A stretch of DNA of 46,362 bases, taken from an uncultured Mucilaginibacter sp. Its GTDB lineage: Bacteria; Bacteroidota; Bacteroidia; Sphingobacteriales; Sphingobacteriaceae. A program made the position numbers and the translations under genes. The stretch spans positions 1 to 46,362 of the forward strand of contig NZ_CAMLOV010000023.1 of NCBI RefSeq assembly GCF_946481715.1, written 5' to 3'. The notes under the pieces were generated by a model that saw only the letters and a list, made by a program, of their open reading frames with translations, was not told the origin of the DNA and did not search any database. Shown here in pieces: positions 1-6,164 of the stretch (position 1 is the stretch's first letter; each line of letters starts with the position of its first letter).

Positions 1-178
1 CAACCCCGTTCTCATCCACAGGCGGTTGCCCTTTGTAGCCTACTTTATGGTAAAAGCTTTGGTAGGTTTCCCATTTAGAGAGGTTTTTATCCAGCAACAG
101 CACCCATCCGGATGGTGGGCTAAAAGAGGTGCCGGTTAGTAAAACCAGGCAGCAAAGGCAGGCAATTATTTTTTTCAT
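1..178 (-). CDS. DUF1080 (3-keto-disaccharide hydrolase) protein, N-terminal part only
   Basis: Only the first 59 codons lie in the window; the gene runs off the left edge. Read on the minus strand from the ATG at 176-178, it begins with a short signal peptide (MKKIIACLCCLVLL then TGTSF). The mature start follows, with GWVLLLDKNLSKWE, then YQSFYHKVGYKGQPP and VDENG. The phrase LLDxxLSKWE followed by a trip through tyrosine and glycine residues is typical of the DUF1080 fold, a concanavalin-like sandwich. Members of this family cleave 3-keto-glycosides in the periplasm or at the cell surface. A second, complete DUF1080 gene lies at 25927-26592. The family call rests on a short stretch and could be refined with the rest of the gene. 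Confidence 0.6.
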   Translation of the reverse strand, partial: MKKIIACLCCLVLLTGTSFSPPSGWVLLLDKNLSKWETYQSFYHKVGYKGQPPVDENGV

Positions 179-286
179 GTGAGATTAGTGGAGACTAATT
201 TCACCAATTAAAACTAATTACACGAATTTTTAAAAAAGGAAGCAAATGAGGCCGACTGCGCGTGTGGTTTAAACTGCACCGGCCAT

Positions 287-1177
287 TCACCAGGAAAATA
301 TTAGGCCACCAAAAAATCGGTGTCCTTTCCTGTCCACCTCATTTAGCTGCGTTTTTTCAGATCCGCCGGAGGCTAAAAATAGCTCGTCTATCCCCTCGCC
401 GGTTTGCCAGGTAAAGAAGCCGCCGCCCAAATTTATTGCGATGTTTTTGGTGATGGCATATTGCAGCGCGGCAGTGGCATCAACGCCATAACCTTTGGCG
501 GTGTGCAGGTAGCTTACGGGGTGCCGAAAAGTTGGGATAAGATTCCAGTCGGCTTTTGCTTTGTAACCGGCCTGGTTGTAGGTGAGGGTACCCGTCGCGC
601 TGAGTTTTTTTGAAAGCTTGAAGCCTGCGATAGCTTTAACGAACGCGCCTTGCCAGTCGGTATCATAAGTGCTGTTCAAATTAGCGTATTGGCCGCTCCC
701 GTCAAACAGGTGAAGAGATTGTTTATTGGCACTATACCCAGCGTAGGGTGTCAGCGAGAAGTTTTCGTTATCGATCAATTTATACCCCAGCCCGATGGCT
801 ATTTCCCTGGTGAAGCCTTTATCGGCATCGAACAATTGATCGTACGCAGGGCTGGTGCGGTTGTCGCCGTTATAGTCGTTATCTCTCACCGTGCCCGATT
901 TGATGGACACCCGCCGATAATCGCCCATCAGCATCAGCTTGTTCCAAAAATTCCATTGCAGGGATGCAGCTACCGATTGCCCGCCAACCTTTTTCCATTG
1001 CAATTCCGAATAGATATTGGGGCTTTGCCCCTGCAGATTCCCGGCTATCGACCATTTCAAACCCTCCCGCTGGTAACCAGTGCCAAGGCTTACCTGCAAT
1101 TTTTTAGGCGTGGTTTGCGCGTATAGCTGGGCAGTGCTGTACAAAACACAAAGGCAGGTAATAAATATTCTTCTCAT
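287..1177 (-). CDS. Outer-membrane beta-barrel protein, omptin-like
   Basis: A 296-residue protein with a clear Sec signal peptide (MRRIFITCLCVLYSTAQLYA, cleavage after AYA-like LYAQ). The mature chain is built of alternating amphipathic beta strands and ends in an aromatic residue (GGLIFSW), as expected for an outer-membrane barrel inserted by BAM. Around residues 95-120 it carries an acidic loop, VRDNDYNGDNRT, preceded by strand LMLMGDYRRVSIKSG. This resembles the acidic extracellular loops of the omptin protease fold and of related Protochlamydia-type porins. Whether it has protease activity cannot be told, because I could not place all four omptin catalytic residues. It sits downstream of the GH16-trefoil gene on the same strand, but a hairpin at 1193-1219 separates them, so it may be transcribed on its own. 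Confidence 0.6.
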   Translation of the reverse strand: MRRIFITCLCVLYSTAQLYAQTTPKKLQVSLGTGYQREGLKWSIAGNLQGQSPNIYSELQWKKVGGQSVAASLQWNFWNKLMLMGDYRRVSIKSGTVRDNDYNGDNRTSPAYDQLFDADKGFTREIAIGLGYKLIDNENFSLTPYAGYSANKQSLHLFDGSGQYANLNSTYDTDWQGAFVKAIAGFKLSKKLSATGTLTYNQAGYKAKADWNLIPTFRHPVSYLHTAKGYGVDATAALQYAITKNIAINLGGGFFTWQTGEGIDELFLASGGSEKTQLNEVDRKGHRFFGGLIFSW

Positions 1178-1192
1178 GCAGGTAGATAAAAC

Positions 1193-1219
1193 GCCTGCCT
1201 CCGGGTTAAGGAGGCAGGC
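1193..1219 (-). terminator. Perfect 10-bp hairpin, terminator-like
   Basis: Arms gcctgcctcc (1193-1202) and ggaggcaggc (1210-1219) pair perfectly around a 7-nt loop. Read on the minus strand, the stem is followed by gtttta, a weak U-tract. It lies 221 nt beyond the stop of the GH16-trefoil gene and 15 nt before the start of the barrel gene, so it could end the first transcript or attenuate the second. Confidence 0.45.
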
Positions 1220-1265
1220 TGTAAATTAGGGTTTTTGAAGCATTTCACAAAGCTCGTAGCTAAAC

Positions 1266-1378
1266 ACGTCATGCCGAATTTATTTCGGTACCCCATATGC
1301 ACAGTATTCAGCTTGCAGAGCGGATTAGCTCAGTGGCTACTTTTATGATGGGGTGTTGAAAAAATTTCAACATGACGT
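1266..1378. repeat. Cruciform-like palindromic intergenic element
   Basis: Outer arms acgtcatg (1266-1273) and catgacgt (1371-1378) are perfect inverted repeats. Just inside the left arm is a hairpin ccgaa-N5-ttcgg (1274-1288). Just inside the right arm is a hairpin gttgaaa-N3-tttcaac (1355-1371). Further in, accccat (1290-1296) pairs with atggggt (1348-1354). The nested symmetry resembles REP or MITE-like elements. No reading frame is seen inside. Confidence 0.5.
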
Positions 1379-1386
1379 TGATGATC

Positions 1387-1433
1387 GTTTCGACCATAGC
1401 GATGGGTTTGAAACCCATCGCTATGGTTGAAAC
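1387..1433. repeat. 47-nt near-perfect palindrome directly after the GH16-trefoil gene
   Basis: Two 23-nt arms (1387-1409 and 1411-1433) around a single g pair at every position except one G-U wobble. The core is ccatagcgatgggttt against its exact complement. It starts 8 nt after the stop codon of the minus-strand gene 1441-2664. It lacks a U-tract, so it looks more like a REP-type element or an mRNA 3'-end stabiliser than a simple terminator. Confidence 0.6.
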
Positions 1434-1440
1434 GCTATAA

Positions 1441-2664
1441 CTACTGGTTCACCCCAAAGGCTTCCCAGCCCGATGCCGTAGTGCGGGTACAGGTCATTGC
1501 TTGGGTGCCGTTTTCGCTGGAGATGAATTTGCCGTTATTCCCTCTAAAGGTAACTTTGCCATCGCCGGTTGGCACCCAATCAAATTTTTCCCAATCGCCA
1601 ATGGCGGTGCGGTTGCAGGTGATGGCCTGGGTACCGTTCTCAGACGACACGTATTTGTTCATGCTGCGTAATGCCACTTTGCCGCCGCCTGCATCAACCA
1701 CGGTGAATTGCTCCCAGGTAGATGCTACCGCGCTGGTACACGTCATGGCTTGAGTGCCGTTTTGGCCATTTACATATTTACCGTTAAAGCCTTTCAGGGT
1801 AACCGTCTGGCCGATAGGTGCGGTAGAACCCGTGCCGCCGCTGATGCTGTAAACCCTCACGTAATCTACCAGCATGTTGGCAGGCAACGCGCCGTTATTA
1901 ATAGTATTGCCGGGCAGATCGCCACCTACGGCAAGGTTTAGGATCAGGAAGAATGGCAATTGGAATTCTTCGGTACTGTTGATGTTGTTTTGGATATTAC
2001 CCGTGTGGAACAGCGTACCATCCACATACCATTTAATGCTGTTTGCATCCCATTCCACCGCATATAAATGATAGCCGGTAACATTAACCGGCGTGTTGCC
2101 GCCATAGTAAACGTGGCCGTTATTGTTCCAGTGCATGGTACCGAGGGTAACATTGCTGGTATTGGTTTGCTCCATAATATCAATCTCGCCGCATTGTGGC
2201 CAGCCTACCGAGCCTATATTAGTACCCAGCATCCAAAATGCCGGCCAACTGCCCTGGAAAGCGGGGAGCTTAATGCTTGCTTCGATACGGCCATATTTCA
2301 CCGAGAATTTACCCGAAGTAGTTAGCTTGCCCGATGTATATGGCTGGCCGCCCATGCTTTGGTTTTTAGCGGTGATAACCAGGTTGCCGCCTGTTACGGC
2401 CACGTTGCCGGTAGCGTAGTATTCCTTTTCGTTATTTACATTGGGGTTACCCACATCTATATTCCACTTGCTGCCATCTACACTGCTGCCGTTAAACTCG
2501 TCCTGCCAAACCAGGGTTAGCGCCCTGGGTGTTGTAGTGGCAGTGGCGGTTGCCATTTTTTCATCTACAGGTGCTTTTACATCCTTTTTACAGGAAACTG
2601 CAATAACGCTTAGCGCCAGGATCATCCCGGCACCTTTCATCAGGTTTAATAATTGCTTTTTCAT
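1441..2664 (-). CDS. Lipoprotein GH16 endo-beta-1,3-glucanase with C-terminal beta-trefoil module
   Basis: A 407-residue secreted enzyme expected to hydrolyse laminarin-type beta-1,3-(1,6)-glucans at the cell surface. The N-terminus is a lipoprotein signal with lipobox cysteine C25 (IAVSCKKD). The GH16 jelly-roll spans about residues 48-275. It carries the catalytic motif GEIDIME, with E160 as nucleophile, D162 as helper and E165 as acid/base. After a short Ser/Gly linker, residues 282-407 form three repeats each ending in GTQAMTC- or GTQAITC-like phrases (fascin or CBM13-type beta-trefoil), probably carbohydrate-binding. The trefoil is about 90% identical to that of the GH30 neighbour at 2893-4761. 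The order in the cluster is GH30 then GH16 on the minus strand, with a 228-bp repeat-rich gap between them. Confidence 0.92.
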   Translation of the reverse strand: MKKQLLNLMKGAGMILALSVIAVSCKKDVKAPVDEKMATATATTTPRALTLVWQDEFNGSSVDGSKWNIDVGNPNVNNEKEYYATGNVAVTGGNLVITAKNQSMGGQPYTSGKLTTSGKFSVKYGRIEASIKLPAFQGSWPAFWMLGTNIGSVGWPQCGEIDIMEQTNTSNVTLGTMHWNNNGHVYYGGNTPVNVTGYHLYAVEWDANSIKWYVDGTLFHTGNIQNNINSTEEFQLPFFLILNLAVGGDLPGNTINNGALPANMLVDYVRVYSISGGTGSTAPIGQTVTLKGFNGKYVNGQNGTQAMTCTSAVASTWEQFTVVDAGGGKVALRSMNKYVSSENGTQAITCNRTAIGDWEKFDWVPTGDGKVTFRGNNGKFISSENGTQAMTCTRTTASGWEAFGVNQ

Positions 2665-2700
2665 AATGCTGGTATTTGTTAATTGGTTTTTGTTTTTGGA

Positions 2701-2871
2701 GCCTCACCCTGCCCTCTCCAAAGGAGAGGGTGGGAAATGACCTTTCTTTTATTCCCTCCTTGGGGAGGGGTGCGGCTGCTTTTGTGCAAAGGCAGGGAGG
2801 GGTTTCGTCACAATGCGGCTATTGCATAGTTCGTTAAACCCCTACCCCCCTTCCCCAAGGAAGGAATCGCA
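2701..2871. repeat. GC-rich palindromic intergenic repeat between GH30 and GH16 genes
   Basis: The gap holds hairpins ccctctcc-aaa-ggagaggg (2712-2730) and ccctcc-N4-ggaggg (2754-2769). Further copies of the same C-rich/G-rich theme follow (ggcagggaggggttt near 2790, and cttccccaaggaagg near 2850). No gene or clear promoter is visible. It looks like a composite of short intergenic palindromes. Confidence 0.45.
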
Positions 2872-2892
2872 CATACCTCCGCTTTCTTTATC

Positions 2893-4761
2893 TTACTGGT
2901 TCACGCCAAAAGCTTCCCAGCCCGAGGCGGTTGCACGGGTACAGGTCATGGCCTGCGTACCGTTCTCGCTGCTTATGAATTTGCCGTTGTTGCCCCGTAG
3001 GGTTACTTTACCATCAGCCGTTGGCACCCAATCAAATTTCTCCCAATCGCCAATGGTGGTGCGGTTACAGGTGATGGCCTGGGTGCCGTTTTCTGAGGAT
3101 ACGTATTTGTTCATGCTGCGCAGCGCTATTTTGCCTCCGCCGGCATCCACTACGGTAAATTGTTCCCAGGTGGATGCTACGGCACTGTTACAGGTCATGG
3201 CCTGGGTGTCGTTCTGGCTGTTTACGTATTGGTTGTTAAAACCTTTAAGGGTGATGGTTTGCCCGATTGGTGCACCTGTACCGCCACCGCCGCCCGGTGT
3301 GCCGCTCCATTTAAAAGTTACTACCGCGCCTGCTGCCAAGGTGTACGTGAATGATTCTGTGCCCCATTTCACCTTAAAGCTGGTACTGCTGCCGCCGCTG
3401 TTTGATGCGATAAGTACTTTGGTGCCATCGCTATTGCGGAATGCCACGTTTTGTATGCTGCCTGCTACGTTAGAGGCTATGCGCACAGCGCCCGGCCTTA
3501 CCGCTTTTGAGGCATGGGCAATAATGTAATACCCCACGTTGCGGGTGATGGAAGTACCGCTTACCGTGATAGCGCCAAGGCAGGTGCTGCAACCGCCTGC
3601 GGTATGCGGGTTGTTGTTAGGGTCGGCAGCCAGGTTCCACTCCAGTACGTTGCGGCTCCAGTTACGGGTGGCGCCAATAATGAGGGTGTTAATGTGCCAG
3701 CCCAGGTCGCCGCCAAAATTGCTTGGTGCGCCCACCCATTGCTCGGTAAAGTAAACGTTTTTGTTAGGGTATGCGTTGTGTACGGTTGTTAATGCGCTGA
3801 TATCGCCTGCATACAGGTGGAATGCAGAACCATCTACATAACCGCCTGCCTGGCCTACCACGGTTGTAGCATAGCTGGGCACATCGGCATTATGATCGTA
3901 GGCGATAATTTTTGTGGTGATGCCTGCTGCGGCAAATTGCGGACCAAGGTGGTTGTTTATAAACGTTACCTGCTCGTTGGCCTGCATTACCATGCTGGGG
4001 TTATTGTAGGGGTTAAGCGGCTCGTTTTGCGGGGTTACCGCATCTATGCGGATGCCCTGCGCGGCCATGGCCTGTATGTATTTTACAAAGTACTTAGCGT
4101 AGGCAGCGTAGTAGGTTGTGTTTAAGCTGCCGCCGGTATAGCCATTGTTGCCGGTTGTGTTCACCTTCATCCAGGTTGGGGCTGTCCATGGGGTGGCTAT
4201 AATTTTGATGTTGGGATTAATGGCGAGGATCTTCTTTAGTATCGGCAGGAAATCGGTATTCTCCTGTGCGAGGCTAAAGTTGTTCATGTTTACATCGCCC
4301 GCGGTTTGGTTGTATGTAAAATCGGAGGAACTGAGGTCAGACGCGCCAATACTTACGCGCAGGTAGCTTACCCCTATTTGCCCGCTGCCTGTGCCAAACA
4401 ACTCGTTGAGCACGCTGGCCTGGTTGCCGCCCAACCCGTTCAGCAGGCTTGCGCTGCCGCCGGTAAGGGTGTATCCAAAGCCATCAATGCCCTGGTAGGT
4501 GGTGCCTTCGTCTACCGTAATGGTGTTTGGGTTGGTGCCTGCATCCGCAGCAAAACTCACACTCCCCTGCGCCAACAGGCTGCTTTGGTTTGATGTGGTA
4601 AGCCAGGTAGTAACTGCACTGGTGGCGTTACGGGGCTGGGTAGTAGCGGTTTTTGCGCCGTCGACGGTTTGTGTGCGCGCATCTTTTTTACACGCATTCA
4701 CCAACAGGGCAAAGGTGATAAACACCGTTGCCATCAGCTTGATCTTGTAATTCATCTTCAT
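2893..4761 (-). CDS. Lipoprotein GH30 beta-glycosidase (endo-beta-1,6-glucanase-like) with beta-trefoil
   Basis: A 622-residue enzyme predicted to act on beta-1,6-glucan or beta-1,6 branches. It has a lipoprotein signal with lipobox cysteine C24 (VNACKKD). The (beta/alpha)8 barrel spans about residues 80-400 and opens with the family phrase [17 protein letters not shown]. The acid/base is E247 in TPQNEPLNP. The nucleophile is E340 in [10 protein letters not shown] beta-sandwich follows to about residue 485, where [14 protein letters not shown] is typical of GH30. Residues 497-622 are a three-repeat beta-trefoil nearly identical to that of the GH16 enzyme downstream. The leader contains AAACCAATTAA, shared with two other minus-strand genes here. 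Exact substrate (beta-1,6-glucan or another beta-glycan) cannot be settled from sequence alone. Confidence 0.92.
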   Translation of the reverse strand: MKMNYKIKLMATVFITFALLVNACKKDARTQTVDGAKTATTQPRNATSAVTTWLTTSNQSSLLAQGSVSFAADAGTNPNTITVDEGTTYQGIDGFGYTLTGGSASLLNGLGGNQASVLNELFGTGSGQIGVSYLRVSIGASDLSSSDFTYNQTAGDVNMNNFSLAQENTDFLPILKKILAINPNIKIIATPWTAPTWMKVNTTGNNGYTGGSLNTTYYAAYAKYFVKYIQAMAAQGIRIDAVTPQNEPLNPYNNPSMVMQANEQVTFINNHLGPQFAAAGITTKIIAYDHNADVPSYATTVVGQAGGYVDGSAFHLYAGDISALTTVHNAYPNKNVYFTEQWVGAPSNFGGDLGWHINTLIIGATRNWSRNVLEWNLAADPNNNPHTAGGCSTCLGAITVSGTSITRNVGYYIIAHASKAVRPGAVRIASNVAGSIQNVAFRNSDGTKVLIASNSGGSSTSFKVKWGTESFTYTLAAGAVVTFKWSGTPGGGGGTGAPIGQTITLKGFNNQYVNSQNDTQAMTCNSAVASTWEQFTVVDAGGGKIALRSMNKYVSSENGTQAITCNRTTIGDWEKFDWVPTADGKVTLRGNNGKFISSENGTQAMTCTRATASGWEAFGVNQ

Positions 4762-5014
4762 AGGTTTTTATTTGATTGGTTATTAATTGGTTTGCGCATG
4801 GATAAACTGTTAAACCGCATTGCCAGCAAGCCATTAACTTTTATGCAAACCACAAAGCAGGCCAAAACAAGTGGCCATAGCAGCTTTTAGGAGTTTTTCA
4901 GGAAACAGGCAGATGCCGGTATAATCGGTTAGGGCAAATTTAACGTAATTTTTACGTTACAAACAAGCCAACATTGCTATAAATATCTGATAATTAGCTA
5001 TTTATATGCGTTTT

Positions 5015-5119
5015 GATACGCTTGCTTCACAGGCGTAAAACAGCAAAAACCCGCTTTAAAGGGTTTAAAGCGGGTTTTATAAATATTAAAAAATAGTTGC
5101 GATACGCTTACTTCACAGG
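5015..5119. repeat. 19-bp direct repeat flanking a perfect hairpin
   Basis: gatacgcttgcttcacagg (5015-5033) recurs with one change at 5101-5119, 86 bp apart. Between the copies is the hairpin at 5046-5078. The 514-bp gap 4762-5275 holds no gene: it contains this repeat pair, the hairpin and the 96-bp palindrome at 5172-5267. The arrangement suggests a duplicated 3' end or the scar of an element. Confidence 0.45.
5046..5078. terminator. Bidirectional intrinsic terminator candidate
   Basis: aaaacccgctttaaa (5046-5060) and tttaaagcgggtttt (5064-5078) form a perfect 15-bp stem with a ggg loop. The stem ends give A-rich and T-rich tracts on either strand. It lies 198 nt downstream of the DinB-like gene stop and would end that transcript before the GH30 gene. 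Confidence 0.6.
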
Positions 5120-5171
5120 TTAATTTTTAAGCAATATAGCTTTGGGGAATAAGCGGATTGGAATCAGAGAA

Positions 5172-5267
5172 AAGAATATCGAATAATGAATTTCGAATAC
5201 CCAACGCCGAAGTTTTTATTTGATCCCTTCGACATTCGGAGTTGGATATTCGGCGTTCGATATTCTT
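5172..5267. repeat. 96-bp MITE-like palindrome
   Basis: Termini aagaatatcgaa (5172-5183) and ttcgatattctt (5256-5267) are perfect 12-bp inverted repeats. The interior continues as an imperfect palindrome: gaataccCAACGCCGAAG on the left answers cttcgacattcgg-agttggatattc on the right. It ends 8 nt before the stop of the DinB-like gene. No open frame is contained. Confidence 0.6.
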
Positions 5268-5275
5268 AGCCTTTA

Positions 5276-5788
5276 TTACCACCTATCCCAAAACGCAGGC
5301 GGCTCTATACCTAAGGCGCGCAGGTATACGTAGCCCTGGCCGCGGTGGTGCACCTCGTTATCCAATAAATATAGGATGGTATCCACCACGGTGTTCTCAT
5401 ATTGCCCAAAAGCCTTTACGGTATCGTAAAAATGGGCGGCGGGTATCTGCGGCCAAAGCGTATCAATTTGCTCGGTCACTTCGTCCCAGGCGGCAAGCAG
5501 GCCGGCTTTTGTTTTTATCTCCACCTCGTGGTTAAAGTGCTCAAATTCGGGTTTTGTGCTCCAATTACCGGTTACAATACCGTTCATGCCGCCGCTTGCC
5601 AGGCCTATCATCTCCTTTGCAAGCTGGTCGTACGGCCGCATGCCGCCTATCGAAAATTCAAAAAGGTCTTTCTCCGGGAAGGCATTTAACACTCTGCGGC
5701 TTAGCTTGCGGTGCCCCTGCCAGTTTTTCAAAAGTGCATCAGCGGTTATTACAGTTACGTCGGTAGTTTCAATACTTTGGTTTTCCAT
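5276..5788 (-). CDS. DinB-family four-helix metal-binding protein
   Basis: A 170-residue cytoplasmic protein without signal peptide. It matches the DinB/DfrB-like four-helix bundle by length, by the central phrase KLSRRVLNAFPEKDLFEFSI and by the C-terminal motif DNEVHHRGQGYVYLRALG. The HHRGQ histidines are the usual metal ligands of the fold. Family members include bacillithiol- and mycothiol-dependent transferases and many proteins of unknown job, so no reaction is assigned. The start at 5788 is supported by the natural helix start MENQSIETTDV. It does not look related to the glucanases around it. It is separated from the GH30 gene by 514 bp of repeats and from the receptor gene upstream by 376 bp, so it is probably a single-gene unit. 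Confidence 0.8.
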   Translation of the reverse strand: MENQSIETTDVTVITADALLKNWQGHRKLSRRVLNAFPEKDLFEFSIGGMRPYDQLAKEMIGLASGGMNGIVTGNWSTKPEFEHFNHEVEIKTKAGLLAAWDEVTEQIDTLWPQIPAAHFYDTVKAFGQYENTVVDTILYLLDNEVHHRGQGYVYLRALGIEPPAFWDRW

Positions 5789-6046
5789 GATTTTTGTTTT
5801 TTGGTTTCTGATACAAATAAACTACAGGGTAATGACAAGGGTATGTCAGTAGGGTTTTAGAAAATTAAAAAAAATGGGCGGAGAATAGTGAATGGTGAGT
5901 GGTTTTTTGTGAGGAAGCGAAGCTTGCCTTCGGCATCAGAAACTCCTTTTTTTGTAAAAATGCATGAACGCACGATAACCTATTAAAACCACAGAAAAAC
6001 ACCGAAAAACCACAGAAAAACGCAGATTTTTGCACATCGTTTTTTT

Positions 6047-6152
6047 TTGTACGAAACTGTGCGAAACTGTACGAGATTGTACGAAACTGTACGAACTTGT
6101 GCGAAACCGTCCCAGGGTTGTACGAAAGTGTACGAACTGTACGGATCGTACA
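6047..6152. repeat. Tandem array of degenerate 10-bp units (consensus acgaaactgt)
   Basis: Ten consecutive 10-bp units keep phase almost perfectly: acgaaactgt, gcgaaactgt, acgagattgt, acgaaactgt, acgaacttgt, gcgaaaccgt, then two diverged units shifted by one base, tacgaactgt and acggatcgta. It closes with the inverted repeat tgtacg-gat-cgtaca (6138-6152), 12 nt beyond the receptor gene stop. The rest of the 376-bp gap 5789-6164 shows only a second short repeat (accacagaaaaac, near 5989 and 6009) and no gene. Confidence 0.7.
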
Positions 6153-6164
6153 AAATGGGCTGAT

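Noticed and set aside
650..1126. 158-residue plus-strand frame inside the barrel gene.
   Set aside because: Antisense shadow of the barrel; low-complexity valine/isoleucine stretches and no family features.
1317..1339. GCGGATTAGCTCAGTGG-like stretch resembling the D-arm region of a tRNA.
   Set aside because: No acceptor stem, anticodon arm or T-arm follows; the match is short and lies inside the 1266-1378 palindromic element.
2813..3529. 238-residue open frame on the plus strand across the GH30 trefoil region.
   Set aside because: It is antisense to a complete enzyme gene, and the repeats mirror the trefoil codons. No signal, start context or homology is seen.
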